A stretch of DNA of 64,000 nucleotides from Chromohalobacter canadensis. Its GTDB lineage: Bacteria; Pseudomonadota; Gammaproteobacteria; Pseudomonadales; Halomonadaceae. The translations under genes were made by a program, and so were the position numbers. Numbering within the stretch: the stretch's first letter is position 1; every line of letters starts with the position of its first letter. The stretch spans positions 3,472,001 through 3,536,000 of the forward strand of contig NZ_CP140151.1 in NCBI RefSeq assembly GCF_034479555.1. The letters are read 5' to 3'. Below the pieces are notes generated by a model that had not been told where the DNA came from, ran no database searches, and saw only the letters and a list, made by a program, of their open reading frames with translations. Below are positions 55,493 to 64,000 of the stretch, one piece after another.

Positions 55493-56833
55493 ATGAAGAT
55501 CAGTATCTTCGGCACGGGGTACGTGGGCTTGGTCACCGGGACCTGCCTGGCGGATGTGGGGCACGAGGTCATGTGCATGGACGTCGATGCCGACAAGATC
55601 GCGCGGCTCGAGCGCGGCGAGATCCCCATCTACGAGCCGGGGCTCGACGCCATGGTGCGTCAAAACGTGAGCGAAGGGCGCCTGCGTTTCACCACCGACG
55701 CCGCCACCGCCGTGGATTTTGCTCCCTTGCAGTTCATCGCCGTGGGCACGCCGCCGGATGAGGATGGCAGTGCCGATCTGCAATATGTGCTGGCCGTGGC
55801 GCGCAGCATCGGCCAACACATGCGCGACGATAAGGTCGTCGTCGACAAGTCGACCGTGCCAGTGGGGACGGCGGACAAGGTGCGCGGTGCCGTACAGGGC
55901 GAGCTCGACGCCCGGGGCGCTGCGCTTACCGTCGATGTCTGCTCCAATCCCGAATTCCTCAAGGAAGGCGCCGCCATTGAGGACTTCACCCATGGTGCGC
56001 GGATCATCGTCGGCACCGATGCCGAACGCGTGCGCGATATCATGCGCGAGTGCTACGGTCCTTATAACCGTCACCATGAAAAGTTGATGTTCATGGATAT
56101 TCGCAGTGCCGAGCTGACCAAGTACGCCGCCAATGCCATGCTCGCCACCAAGATCAGCTTCATGAACGAGATTGCCAATCTCGCCGAGCGCCTGGGCGCC
56201 GATATCGAGCAGATTCGTCGTGGTATTGGTTCTGATCCGCGCATCGGCTATCACTTCATCTACCCGGGGTGCGGCTACGGCGGTTCGTGCTTCCCCAAGG
56301 ACGTACAGGCGCTGGCGCGCACCGCCGGCGAGATCGGGTATCGTGCCGAACTGCTCGAGGCCGTCGAAGGCGTCAACCAGCGCCAGAAAGCCACGCTCTT
56401 CACCAAGCTTTCCCAGGCCTTCGATGGTGATCTCACGGGCAAGACGGTCGCCGTGTGGGGATTGGCTTTCAAGCCCAATACCGACGACATGCGTGAAGCG
56501 CCGAGTCGTGCGCTGATGGAAGCGCTCTGGGAGTGCGGCGCCCGGGTGCAGGCCTTCGATCCGGAAGCCATGGACGAATGCCGGCGGATTTACGGCCAGC
56601 GCGACGATCTGGTGCTGGTCGAGAATCGCGAGCAAGCCATCGAGGGGGCCGACGCCCTGGTGATCTGCACTGAATGGAAGACCTTCCGCAGCGTGGATTT
56701 CGCTTGGCTCAAGGAGACCCTGCGCATGCCGGTGGTGGTCGACGGGCGTAATCTATTCGACCCGCAGGCGGTCAAGCGCGCGGGGTTGCTGTACTTCGCC
56801 GTGGGCCGGGGGGATTCCTTGCATACGGAATGA
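55493..56833 (+). CDS. ugd: UDP-glucose 6-dehydrogenase
   Basis: NAD-dependent enzyme of 446 residues that oxidises UDP-glucose twice to UDP-glucuronate. [20 protein letters not shown] is the NAD site; [49 protein letters not shown] and the [16 protein letters not shown] segment with the catalytic Cys are all present. KGGAGG-like AAAGGAAG precedes the ATG. It is followed by a strong terminator and forms an operon with the epimerase gene. Confidence 0.96.
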   Translation: MKISIFGTGYVGLVTGTCLADVGHEVMCMDVDADKIARLERGEIPIYEPGLDAMVRQNVSEGRLRFTTDAATAVDFAPLQFIAVGTPPDEDGSADLQYVLAVARSIGQHMRDDKVVVDKSTVPVGTADKVRGAVQGELDARGAALTVDVCSNPEFLKEGAAIEDFTHGARIIVGTDAERVRDIMRECYGPYNRHHEKLMFMDIRSAELTKYAANAMLATKISFMNEIANLAERLGADIEQIRRGIGSDPRIGYHFIYPGCGYGGSCFPKDVQALARTAGEIGYRAELLEAVEGVNQRQKATLFTKLSQAFDGDLTGKTVAVWGLAFKPNTDDMREAPSRALMEALWECGARVQAFDPEAMDECRRIYGQRDDLVLVENREQAIEGADALVICTEWKTFRSVDFAWLKETLRMPVVVDGRNLFDPQAVKRAGLLYFAVGRGDSLHTE

Positions 56834-56850
56834 AGCTCGCTCATGACCAA

Positions 56851-56873
56851 ACGGCGCCCTCGGGCGCCGTTTT
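56851..56873 (+). terminator. Terminator after ugd
   Basis: ACGGCGCC (56851-56858) pairs with GGCGCCGT (56863-56870), loop CTCG, followed by TTT. It lies between convergent genes and can serve both. Confidence 0.8.
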
Positions 56874-56884
56874 ACGTTGCGAAT

Positions 56885-57883
56885 TCAGCGCATGAGCCAA
56901 GGTGTTATCAATCCGCCGCCGATCAGCAAGAGCACGAACAGCATTAATGCCAGCAGGAAGGGTTTGATTCCCAGAGCGCGGAGTTTCTCTAATCGTGTTT
57001 CATATCCCAGTGCGGCCATGGCCATCGCTAGGGTGATTTGCCCGCTCGTCACGAGACCCTGATGCAAGAGAGCGGGCAGAGCCACGATGCTATTGAGGAC
57101 TACCATGGCGAGAAAGCCGAAGGCGAACCAAGGAATGACGAGCGAACCTCGGGTTGCCGGGAATTCACCGTCGCGAACCTGACGGCGATGCCACCACTGC
57201 CCGATCACTAGCAGAAAGGGTACTAGCAGCATGACGCGTACCAGCTTGACGATCACTGCGTTGGTTAGCGCTTCGGGCCCGATTGCATCGCCGACGGCTA
57301 CCACCTGGGCGACTTCGTGTACGGTGGCGCCAATATAGATGCCAAATAGGCCCTCGTGCATCTGCGTAAGAGGGTAGATCAGCGGATAGACTAGAATCGA
57401 TAGCGAACCGAACAGCACGACGGTAGCCACCGCCATTGATGTAGCGGCGGGACGAGCACGAATCATGCTTTCGGTAGCCAGGATTGCGGCGGCTCCGCAA
57501 ATCGCGCTACCGGCGCTTGTCAGTAAGGCGGTGTCGCGGTCGAGCTTTAGTATTTGCGTGCCGATCAGATAGCCAGTCACCAGGACGACGCTTACCACAA
57601 GGACATCAAGAGCGATGATGGCTGGCCCTAGCCCCACGATCTGCTGCAAGGTCAGCGAAAGGCCGAACAACACGATGCCGCTGCGCAACAGCCAGCGGGT
57701 CGCGAACTGGAGTCCTGGTGCCACGCCAGACAAGCGTCGTGCCAGGGGTAAATTGCCCACCATCAGTCCTAGCAATAAGGTAAACACTAGCGGACTGACG
57801 CCGCTCGAGGCGATGCCTGGCAATCTAGCCATGGCGAACCCGCCTAGCGTCAATGCGATGCATAAACTGAGCCCCTGCCACAT
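56885..57883 (-). CDS. yeiH: YeiH/YadS-type putative sulfate or sulfonate-related exporter
   Basis: Membrane protein of 332 residues with about ten hydrophobic segments of the YeiH (UPF0324) family. LSVSPLVFTLLLGLMVGN-type start, RWLLRSGIVLFGLSLTLQQI, GSAICGAAAILATESMIRA and GATVHEVAQVVAVGDAIG are family features. ATG at 57883 has GAGAGGAAA upstream; the much longer open frame to 58099 overlaps the LysR gene and is rejected. It is divergent from a YeiE-like regulator, as in E. coli. Confidence 0.85.
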   Translation of the reverse strand: MWQGLSLCIALTLGGFAMARLPGIASSGVSPLVFTLLLGLMVGNLPLARRLSGVAPGLQFATRWLLRSGIVLFGLSLTLQQIVGLGPAIIALDVLVVSVVLVTGYLIGTQILKLDRDTALLTSAGSAICGAAAILATESMIRARPAATSMAVATVVLFGSLSILVYPLIYPLTQMHEGLFGIYIGATVHEVAQVVAVGDAIGPEALTNAVIVKLVRVMLLVPFLLVIGQWWHRRQVRDGEFPATRGSLVIPWFAFGFLAMVVLNSIVALPALLHQGLVTSGQITLAMAMAALGYETRLEKLRALGIKPFLLALMLFVLLLIGGGLITPWLMR

Positions 57884-57942
57884 GATGTTTCCTCTCGAAT
57901 GCCGATGAAGAGGACAGGGTAGGCGTGCATCGTGTAACCTCA

Positions 57943-57960
57943 TATCGAGTAATAACGATA
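57943..57960. promoter_or_regulatory. Small inverted repeat between yeiH and yeiE
   Basis: TATCG (57943-57947) and CGATA (57956-57960) form an inverted repeat across 8 bases, 22 bases upstream of the LysR start, a possible binding site of that regulator. Confidence 0.35.
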
Positions 57961-57981
57961 AGCCATTTAAGTAAATCCGAT

Positions 57982-58881
57982 ATGACATCCAAGGTAACGT
58001 TCCGCCAACTCGATGTATTTGTGAATGTGGCGCGCGCTGGTTCTGTGAGTGCCGCCGCTCAGCGCGTGCATCTTTCACAGTCGGCGAGCAGTCAGGCATT
58101 GAGCGATCTTGAGTACCAGCTTGACGTAGCGCTGTTCGAGCGTCTCGGGCGTCGTCTGGCGCTCAACGATGCCGGCCGGCGGTTATTACCACAGGCTGAG
58201 CAGTTGTTAGAGGGGTTAACGGTACTGGTGGAAACGGCGCGTGAGCCGCAAGGGGCATTACGCGGGCGTTTGCAAGTGTCGGCTAGTGCCACCGTGGGTA
58301 CTTATCTGTTGCCGCGGCTGGCGGGTCGCTTTAGCGAGGTTCATCCGGAGACGGACCTCCAACTACGGCTGCGTAATACGCAAGGCGTGATCGACGACTT
58401 ATTGCAATACGACGCCGATCTCGGCCTGGTGGAAGGGCAGTGTACTGAACCGCGTCTGTCCAGTGAGTTCTGGTGTCGCGACGAGATGGTGATTGTCTGT
58501 GCTCCGACACAGCGTTTCGCTGCTCAGTCGCGGTTGTCGCCTGAGGATCTGCAGGCCGCCGAATGGGTCCTGAGAGAGGGCGGTTCGGGGTCTCGCGCGA
58601 TCTTCGAAGCGGCGATTCGGCCTCATGTAGCACGCTTGCGGGTGCGCATGGAACTCGACCAACACGAGGCCATCAAGCAGGCCGTGCGGGCTGGCCTCGG
58701 TCTTGGTTGTTTATCGAGGCTCAGCGTGGCGGGCGAACTCGAGCGCGGCGAACTCGTCGCGCTGGAGACTCCACTACATTTGGTCCGTGACTTCTCGCTA
58801 TTGTGGCATCCTGAGCGTTATCGCAGCCCGTTATGGCAGGCGTTCAAGGTGTTTCTTCAGGACGCGAGCTCAATTGTGTAA
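57982..58881 (+). CDS. yeiE: LysR-family regulator, YeiE-like
   Basis: LysR-type regulator of 299 residues. Winged helix at about 6-62 (FVNVARAGSVSAAAQRVHLSQSASSQALSDLEYQLDVALFERLGR), effector domain about 90-290. VSASATVGTYLLPRLAGRF, LGLVEGQC, REGGSGSRAIFEAA and KQAVRAGLGLGCLSRL follow the YeiE/CysB-like group. ATG at 57982 gives MTSKVTFRQLDVF, the usual start. In E. coli YeiE responds to sulfite; here it is divergent from the YeiH-type exporter, supporting a common function. Confidence 0.87.
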   Translation: MTSKVTFRQLDVFVNVARAGSVSAAAQRVHLSQSASSQALSDLEYQLDVALFERLGRRLALNDAGRRLLPQAEQLLEGLTVLVETAREPQGALRGRLQVSASATVGTYLLPRLAGRFSEVHPETDLQLRLRNTQGVIDDLLQYDADLGLVEGQCTEPRLSSEFWCRDEMVIVCAPTQRFAAQSRLSPEDLQAAEWVLREGGSGSRAIFEAAIRPHVARLRVRMELDQHEAIKQAVRAGLGLGCLSRLSVAGELERGELVALETPLHLVRDFSLLWHPERYRSPLWQAFKVFLQDASSIV

Positions 58882-58890
58882 GGCGTATCG

Positions 58891-59967
58891 TTACTTCGCC
58901 AAGGCTTCGAACTGCGGCAGCACGGTCTCCTTGAGGAAGGGGCGGTAATGCGCCTCGGTCACGCGGACCGGGTTGGCATCCATACGAGCGATGGCGTCGG
59001 CCAGCGCCGTTTCGTCTTCAAGCGGGACCAAGAAATCGGCGAGTTCGCCGGAGAGGATTTCACGCGGACCGGAGGGACAGTCGACGCTGACCACCGGTGT
59101 GTCGAGCAGCAGCGATTCGATGAGCGCGCGTGGTAGCCCTTCGGCGTCCGAGGTCAGAATCAAGGCCTTGGCGTTGCGAATGAACGGATAGGGGTTGGTC
59201 TGGTAGCCGGGCAGGATGACGCGCTCGGTGAGTCCCATATCCTCGATCATCGCGCGGAGCTTAGCTTCTTCGTCGCCCTTGCCCTTGCCCAGCAGGACCA
59301 GCGGGGTCGTCACGCCGCTGGCCTTGTAGGCGCGCAGCAAGCGGTCATGGCGCTTGCGGGCTTCAAACGTGCCGACATTGATCAGGTATTCGCCGTCCGG
59401 CACTGGCGCCGATTCCTCGGCCATGCGCAGGAAGGGCTCTCGCTCATAGGGGTTGTAGATAGCGCGAATCTCGGCCGGTTGCAGTCCGATGACGTTGAGC
59501 AAGTTATCCTTGACGCCCTGTGAGACAGCGACGACGTTGCGTCCGCTATAGAAGCGATGCACCTTGGCGAATGCCTTGGCGCGCTGGTCGGAATCGCTGA
59601 ATTTCGCCGAGATATCGCTCTTGATCCAGAACCACAGGTTGGGGAATGTCAGATGTCGAGTGATCTTGTCGCAAGAACATGACAGCACGACATCCGGACC
59701 GAAAGCGCTCAATGCGTGTGCGATACGCGCGGCCTGCCATTTTTCCACCAGCGGCGTCGACAACATCTTGCTGAAACGGTTGATGACCCCGAGATTCTCG
59801 ATCTCCAATCCTTCCGGCAGACGATGTTCGATCTTGTTGCGCAGGATGAAGACCTTGACGACATGGCCGCGCTGGCGAAGACCGTCGGCCGTATAAAGCA
59901 GCGATTTTTCTGCGCCGCCGCCGTATAGATCGGCAATGACGAAGGCAAAGCGTTTGGGCGTTGGCAT
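58891..59967 (-). CDS. Glycosyltransferase, GT4 family
   Basis: Retaining glycosyltransferase of 358 residues with the GT-B fold. FVIADLYGGGAEKSLL is the N-terminal loop, NVGTFEARKRHDRLLRAYKAS and LLGKGKGDEEAKLRAM the linker, and LILTSDAEGLPRALIESLLLDTPVVSVDCPSGPREIL the C-terminal nucleotide-sugar site (EGLP..LIE). The sugar and acceptor are not evident; LPS or capsule assembly is likely. It lies 28 bases downstream of the kinase-like gene in the same direction. Confidence 0.88.
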   Translation of the reverse strand: MPTPKRFAFVIADLYGGGAEKSLLYTADGLRQRGHVVKVFILRNKIEHRLPEGLEIENLGVINRFSKMLSTPLVEKWQAARIAHALSAFGPDVVLSCSCDKITRHLTFPNLWFWIKSDISAKFSDSDQRAKAFAKVHRFYSGRNVVAVSQGVKDNLLNVIGLQPAEIRAIYNPYEREPFLRMAEESAPVPDGEYLINVGTFEARKRHDRLLRAYKASGVTTPLVLLGKGKGDEEAKLRAMIEDMGLTERVILPGYQTNPYPFIRNAKALILTSDAEGLPRALIESLLLDTPVVSVDCPSGPREILSGELADFLVPLEDETALADAIARMDANPVRVTEAHYRPFLKETVLPQFEALAK

Positions 59968-59995
59968 GAATGTCTTCCCTGGTGGGGGCTAATCC

Positions 59996-60700
59996 CTATA
60001 GTGCGAGTTGGCGAATCAGGTACGCTTCGGCGAAGGCCCGGTAACGCTCGCCTTGCAATTTCGTGGGGCTGAGCATGGCTACAATGGTCTGGCGGCGTTG
60101 GCTCGCATCTTGTGGCAGGCGTTTGACGTGGGTGTCGATCCAGACGATCTCGCCAGTGTCATCGAGCAGCAAGTTGCCATAATGAAAGTCGCGATGATAG
60201 TAGCCGTGACGAATCAGGGCCACGGCGTCGTCACAGACGCGTTGCAGGAACGCCAAGCGTGCTTCTTCTTCCTGGCGGCGAAAGTAATCCGCACCGGACT
60301 CGCCTCGGCCGAGGTGTTCCATGGCCAACAGTGACCCCAGCGGGTTGAAGGGGTTTAAGGCCACGCCGACTCCACGGCATTCGATGGCGCGTAGCCCGGC
60401 CCGGCGGATGCAGGCATTGGCTCGCCATTCCTTGAGGGCATCGAAACCGCCCAGCAGGCGTTTTTCCAGGATGTCGCGAATCCACCACTTGATAGGGTGG
60501 CGCCGTACCGTGTACTTGTCGGCCACCAGTTTGAATAGCGTATTCGACGCCGCATCGAGAAAGAAGCGACTGCTGCCCACCGCTTCCATTTGTCGTGTCG
60601 TGCCGGGTTGCGACAACGTGAGGCGGGAAGTGAACGCAAAGCGTGTGCGCATGTAATACCAGCGCGCAACGCCATTGAGCGAGACACGATACAACGGCAT
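59996..60700 (-). CDS. Lipopolysaccharide kinase-like protein (WaaP/Kdo kinase family)
   Basis: Protein kinase-like enzyme of 234 residues. HGYYHRDFHYGNLLLDDTGEIVWIDTHVKRL contains the catalytic Asp and metal-binding Asp of the WaaP/InaA fold. KWWIRDILEKRLLGGFDALKEWRANACIRRAGL is the expected N-lobe part; a clear glycine loop is not seen. ATG at 60700 is chosen; the longer frame to 61123 is the antisense of manC. It probably phosphorylates an LPS core sugar. It is divergent from manC. Confidence 0.8.
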   Translation of the reverse strand: MPLYRVSLNGVARWYYMRTRFAFTSRLTLSQPGTTRQMEAVGSSRFFLDAASNTLFKLVADKYTVRRHPIKWWIRDILEKRLLGGFDALKEWRANACIRRAGLRAIECRGVGVALNPFNPLGSLLAMEHLGRGESGADYFRRQEEEARLAFLQRVCDDAVALIRHGYYHRDFHYGNLLLDDTGEIVWIDTHVKRLPQDASQRRQTIVAMLSPTKLQGERYRAFAEAYLIRQLAL

Positions 60701-60848
60701 GAGTGGCGATCTGCCTCGTTCGGGAAACAAGGCGCTAATCCTCGGGAAGCGGGGGAAGGTTGTCAAGGCAATGTCATGACAGGACTGGCGCCTGTCGTGG
60801 CGGCTGGTTACCGTACGATCAGAGATATCCCCGGATGAGGAAGATGCC

Positions 60849-62261
60849 ATGCTGACGCCCGTGATTCTCGCTGGCGGTAATGGAACGCGCCTGTGGCCAC
60901 TGTCGCGACGCGATACGCCCAAGCAATTCCTGGCCCTGCTTGGCGAGCGGAGCCTGCTGCAGGCGACGCTTTTGCGCTTGGAAGGGCTCGAGGTGGCGCG
61001 TCCCATCGTCGTCTGCGCGGATGCGCATCGTTTTCTGGTCGCCGAGCAGTTGCGTGAAATCGACTGTGAGGCGGATATCGTGCTCGAACCCGAGGGACGC
61101 GACACCGCGCCGGCTATCGCCATGGCGGCGCTTTGCCAGCAGGCGCGTGAAGACAGTGCGAACCGAAGCGCGCCTCTGTTGGTATTGCCTTCCGATCATC
61201 ATCTCGACGAGGTGGCGGCGTTCCACGCAGCATTGAAGACGGCGCTGCCGGCGGCGGGGCGAGGTGACTTGGTGACGTTTGGCATCGTGCCGACGCGAGC
61301 GGAAACCGGTTATGGCTATCTGGAAGTCGCCGATGTCACGGCGGGTTTGCAGCCGCTTATACGCTTCGTGGAAAAACCGGATGCCGCCCGCGCACGTGAA
61401 TTTGCCGATGACGGCCATCATCTCTGGAACAGCGGCATGTTCTTGTTACGCGGTGATCGTTACCTCGAAGAGCTGAGACATTGGCGCCCGGCCATGCATG
61501 CCTCGGTGGAGAAGGCATGGGCCGGGCGCAGCACAGATCTCGATTTTCTACGCCCCGAGGCGGGCGCATTCGCCGAATGCGAGGCCGAATCCATCGACTA
61601 CGCCGTCATGGAAAATACCCGGACCGGTGTCGTCATCCCCCTGGCGGCGGGATGGTCGGATGTCGGGTCCTACCAGGCACTGTGGGACGTCGCGTCGAAA
61701 GACGATGACGGCAATCTGCTGCGCGGCGACGTCATCGCGGAAGATACGCGAGACGCCTGGGTACAATCGCAGTCGCGCCTGGTCGCGACGCTCGGGATCT
61801 CGGATCTGGTCGTCGTCGAAACCGCTGACGCCGTGCTGGTGGCGGATCGTCACCGCGTTCAGGAAGTCAAAACCCTGGTCGCGCGTCTGCAATCGCTCGG
61901 GCGTCAGGAGGGTATCGCTCATCGACGTGCCTATCGCCCCTGGGGTAGCTACGAATGCGTCGAACAGGGTGCACGCTTTCAGGTCAAGCATATTCGCGTA
62001 CATCCTGGCGCCCGGCTGTCGCTGCAACGCCATCATCATCGCGCCGAGCACTGGATCGTAGTCTCGGGCACGGCGCGTGTTACTCGGGGGGACGAGGTCT
62101 TCCTGGTGGGTGAAAACCAGTCCGCATACATTCCTCTGGGCATCGCCCATCGTCTGGAAAACCCCGGTCGCATCGAGTTGGAACTCATCGAAGTGCAAAG
62201 CGGTGCCTATCTCGGTGAGGACGATATCGTGCGCCTCGATGACGATTATCGGCGCGACTGA
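60849..62261 (+). CDS. manC: Mannose-1-phosphate guanylyltransferase / mannose-6-phosphate isomerase
   Basis: Bifunctional enzyme of 470 residues that makes GDP-mannose. The N-terminal transferase domain (about 1-280) has LAGGNGTRLWPLSRRDTPKQF, the FVEKPD metal site and WNSGMF. The C-terminal cupin (about 350-465) has RPWGSYECVEQG, RVHPGARLSLQRHHHRAEHWIVVSGTA and IPLGIAHRLENPG of the type II isomerase. It supplies GDP-mannose for surface polysaccharide, matching the nearby ugd/epimerase genes. Confidence 0.95.
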   Translation: MLTPVILAGGNGTRLWPLSRRDTPKQFLALLGERSLLQATLLRLEGLEVARPIVVCADAHRFLVAEQLREIDCEADIVLEPEGRDTAPAIAMAALCQQAREDSANRSAPLLVLPSDHHLDEVAAFHAALKTALPAAGRGDLVTFGIVPTRAETGYGYLEVADVTAGLQPLIRFVEKPDAARAREFADDGHHLWNSGMFLLRGDRYLEELRHWRPAMHASVEKAWAGRSTDLDFLRPEAGAFAECEAESIDYAVMENTRTGVVIPLAAGWSDVGSYQALWDVASKDDDGNLLRGDVIAEDTRDAWVQSQSRLVATLGISDLVVVETADAVLVADRHRVQEVKTLVARLQSLGRQEGIAHRRAYRPWGSYECVEQGARFQVKHIRVHPGARLSLQRHHHRAEHWIVVSGTARVTRGDEVFLVGENQSAYIPLGIAHRLENPGRIELELIEVQSGAYLGEDDIVRLDDDYRRD

Positions 62262-62371
62262 TAGAGAACGTTTTGTATCAGGAGCCATGATCAAGCGGAG
62301 AGACTTAATCAGCCCTTAAGGTATCGAGTCTATCCTACTAGCTTCTTTGTAAATTTGGACGTGTTGACAAA

Positions 62372-62743
62372 ATGGCTGATCTAGATAAATGGAATGGAAC
62401 AGGTCTCGTACGTTTAAATAAAGCTCTTTTTTGTTCTCTAAAAGGCTTGAGTGCTGCCTGGGTGCATGAGTCGGCATTTCGTCAAGAATTAGTGGTCCTT
62501 GCATTGTTGATGCCAATTCCTACCTTTGGGGATTACTTGCCTATAGAAAAAGCGATGATGGGGGCATCTCTCATCTTGCTATTGGTAGTGGAGCTTATAA
62601 ATTCAGCTATTGAAGCTGTTGTGGATCGCGTGGGAACGCAATGGCATACATTAAGCGGCCGAGCCAAGGATCTTGGGTCAGCATCGGTTTTTATGACATT
62701 TTTGCTTGTTGTTTGGGTCTGGTTTAATATTTTAATGAAGTGA
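62372..62743 (+). CDS. dgkA: Diacylglycerol kinase DgkA
   Basis: Small integral membrane kinase of 123 residues with three hydrophobic helices. It phosphorylates diacylglycerol to phosphatidic acid. ESAFRQELVVLA and ELINSAIEAVVDRVGTQWHTLSGRAKDLGSASV carry the conserved catalytic Glu and Asp residues. The base composition is clearly more AT-rich than the genes to the left, with AT-ending codons, a sign of separate origin. No strong ribosome site is seen before the ATG. Convergent with the PAP2 gene. Confidence 0.93.
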   Translation: MADLDKWNGTGLVRLNKALFCSLKGLSAAWVHESAFRQELVVLALLMPIPTFGDYLPIEKAMMGASLILLLVVELINSAIEAVVDRVGTQWHTLSGRAKDLGSASVFMTFLLVVWVWFNILMK

Positions 62744-62753
62744 TTTCAGTCAT

Positions 62754-63533
62754 CTAGTGGTCGTTTGAAGTGTACCTTGTTACGTCACTTTGAAAGACTT
62801 TAAAGGAGTGAAGCGGCCATACTGTTAAAATGCTTGCAATAAGTATTGCGAAGTAAATGGAAGAGCTTTTATTGGTTTGGTGCTGAGAAAATTGGTGCAA
62901 AAATAGATAGAAAAAAAGGCAAGCCCATCCTGTCCCTAAAAACACCCCGCCGACAATATCAGTTAACCAGTGCGCATTCAGATAAACTCTAGAAAAGCAT
63001 ATAAGGAACAGTAATGAAAAGATGGTGAGGCCAGTCAATATTCTGTGTTTAACATTAAAGTGATGAGTAAATAGGAGGAGGATGCACAAGTAGAGCGTTA
63101 TGTTTAATGTGGTGTGACCACTCGGAAAAGAAAAAGTCTCCCAGTTTTCATACAGCCCCACCATTGGGCGACTTTCATGTATTAAAAACTTCAGTAGAGG
63201 AACCGTTAAAGATATGCTGGTCATGGTTAAGGCTAAAAGTATAGCGGGTGCTTTTTCTTTCCTTACGAGCATGGATATTACTATTGCTGAGGATATTATG
63301 CCCACTACGATGCCATCACCAAGTTCAGTTATGCTTAGCATGAAGTTGAATAGAAAAGAACTCTGGTGCTGTGCAAAGAGGTTGTGTATGGTTCCATTTA
63401 TTCCAGTAAACCAATTAGTAGTTTTAACTATCAATGATAGTATCAAGAAGAGTGAAAAGCATGTTGCTGAAAGTATCAAGAAAGATCTTGGTGATCTTGA
63501 TGAATTGCCAGATACAGCGATTGTCTTTTTCAT
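62754..63533 (-). CDS. PAP2-family phosphatase
   Basis: Membrane phosphatase of 259 residues with about six hydrophobic segments. The three motifs are present: KFLIHESRP, FPSGHTTLN and SRVYLNAHWLTDIVGG, with catalytic His residues. Such enzymes remove phosphate from undecaprenyl diphosphate, phosphatidate or lipid A. AT-rich like dgkA. The neighbouring ArnT-like gene suggests a lipid or undecaprenyl substrate in the cell envelope. Confidence 0.9.
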   Translation of the reverse strand: MKKTIAVSGNSSRSPRSFLILSATCFSLFLILSLIVKTTNWFTGINGTIHNLFAQHQSSFLFNFMLSITELGDGIVVGIISSAIVISMLVRKEKAPAILLALTMTSISLTVPLLKFLIHESRPMVGLYENWETFSFPSGHTTLNITLYLCILLLFTHHFNVKHRILTGLTIFSLLFLICFSRVYLNAHWLTDIVGGVFLGTGWACLFFYLFLHQFSQHQTNKSSSIYFAILIASILTVWPLHSFKVFQSDVTRYTSNDH

Positions 63534-63581
63534 TTTAAAGCTCAGGTTGGAGGTGTTAAGGGGTTTTGTTTCTATAATGTT

Positions 63582-63604
63582 AAGAGAGGCTTAAAGCCTC
63601 TCTT
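63582..63604 (-). terminator. Terminator between PAP2 and the ArnT-like gene
   Basis: AAGAGAGGCTT (63582-63592) and AAGCCTCTCTT (63594-63604) are perfectly complementary, giving a strong stem downstream of the gene that runs from the right edge. Confidence 0.75.
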
Positions 63605-63629
63605 TGACGGGATTTTAGGGTGGTGATGA

Positions 63630-64000
63630 CTATTTTGTCGTGGGAGCTTCGTATAGCGGCGCAGATTTTTTATTTCCTGGGCACTGAGAAAAAGCGCTTC
63701 CGGGAAGAAGCCACCAATGATCACTGTTTTGAATACCCAGATCATGCTTTTCGGATTGATCGATACAAGCTTCCCCTTTTGCCTGATCTGCTCGTGTTAA
63801 TATCCAACGCTCATCGGGAGACTGTTTAACCCATGCGTAAGCACGTTGTAATTGTTTTTCTAATGGGGTTTTAAAGCCGAATTGCACGACGGGTTGTTGT
63901 GCTTGTAGCACAAATTCTTCATCGAAATCCGGGAGCGCCAATGAAGCGTTTTTTCCTGTTATGCGCTGAACATTTTGCATCATATCGTGAGGCGACCTGG
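63630..64000 (-). CDS. C-terminal part of an ArnT-like GT39 glycosyltransferase (5' end outside window)
   Basis: The frame is open to the window edge (residues before the first Met read Arg-Ser-Pro-His-Asp), so only the C-terminal part, about 123 residues, is seen. SLALPDFDEEFVLQAQQPVVQFGFKT, KQLQRAYAWVKQSPDERWILTRAD and NSDHWWLLPGSAF resemble the soluble C-terminal domain of dolichyl-phosphate-mannose/ArnT-type transferases, which move a sugar from undecaprenyl phosphate to lipid A or other acceptors. The identification rests on weak, remembered similarity plus the neighbouring PAP2 and DgkA genes. Confidence 0.55.
   Translation of the reverse strand, partial: RSPHDMMQNVQRITGKNASLALPDFDEEFVLQAQQPVVQFGFKTPLEKQLQRAYAWVKQSPDERWILTRADQAKGEACIDQSEKHDLGIQNSDHWWLLPGSAFSQCPGNKKSAPLYEAPTTK

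Noticed and set aside
57884..58099. N-terminal extension of YeiH
   Set aside because: It overlaps the divergent LysR gene and reads through its promoter; a good ribosome site precedes the ATG at 57883.
60701..61123. N-terminal extension of the WaaP-like protein
   Set aside because: It is the antisense of manC, Ser/Arg-rich and without similarity; the ATG at 60700 gives a normal kinase.

Overview
The window is GC-rich gammaproteobacterial chromosome that reads like a moderate halophile of the Halomonadaceae (Halomonas/Chromohalobacter type). This rests on gene content (TRAP and TTT carriers beside acid-sugar dehydratases, an oxidative xylose locus, GH42/GH36 galactosidases) and on remembered resemblance of the proteins, not on a database search. 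No rRNA, tRNA or CRISPR array was seen.

Layout. (1) 1-2975: end of a periplasmic binding protein followed directly by a chemoreceptor. (2) 3372-10417: galactoside locus with a sodium/solute symporter, GH42 beta-galactosidase, GH36 alpha-galactosidase and a FadR-type regulator. (3) 10698-15353: oxidative D-xylose locus (xylonolactonase, sugar/H+ symporter, xylose dehydrogenase close to Caulobacter XylB) divergent from a ROK regulator, with a palindromic operator between them. (4) 15407-30776: two TRAP carriers with enzymes for aldonic acids. One branch is a 5-dehydrogenase, UxaA and a UxaB-like enzyme (L-galactonate or L-gulonate type). The other is L-fuconate dehydratase, an SDR and an FAH-type hydrolase. 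A FadR-type regulator lies in the middle and a shared operator-like motif occurs at three promoters. (5) 31092-38671: a second UxaA/GarD-family dehydratase, a GntR-type regulator with two winged helices, a TctCBA tripartite tricarboxylate carrier and two dehydrogenases, with a near-identical 22-bp palindrome at both ends. (6) 38832-51409: a 12.6-kb ISL3-family transposon. (7) 51429-53793: Fe-alcohol dehydrogenase, LysR regulator and an SDR remnant. (8) 53898-64000: cell-surface genes (UDP-glucuronate epimerase, UDP-glucose dehydrogenase, ManC, glycosyltransferase, WaaP-like kinase), a YeiE/YeiH pair, and an AT-rich end with DgkA, a PAP2 phosphatase and a partial ArnT-like glycosyltransferase.

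The most notable structure is the transposon. Its outer ends are inverted repeats matching at 20 of 22 positions, flanked by the same 8-bp sequence (ATTTTTTT), the duplication length expected for ISL3 elements. It holds a decayed transposase, lspA, lnt, a ZIP-type transporter, a CDF-type metal efflux protein, a CadR/PbrR-like regulator, a CcdA-like protein, a 1-Cys peroxiredoxin, an intact transposase with a second left end, and a mercury operon merR/merT-P-F-F-A plus a small membrane protein. The efflux gene and the peroxiredoxin gene have promoters with the same 15-bp MerR-type sequence, which suggests a metal-induced efflux plus peroxide-defence regulon carried as cargo. The element sits between the Fe-alcohol dehydrogenase gene and the operator of the tct operon, so those genes were probably neighbours before insertion.
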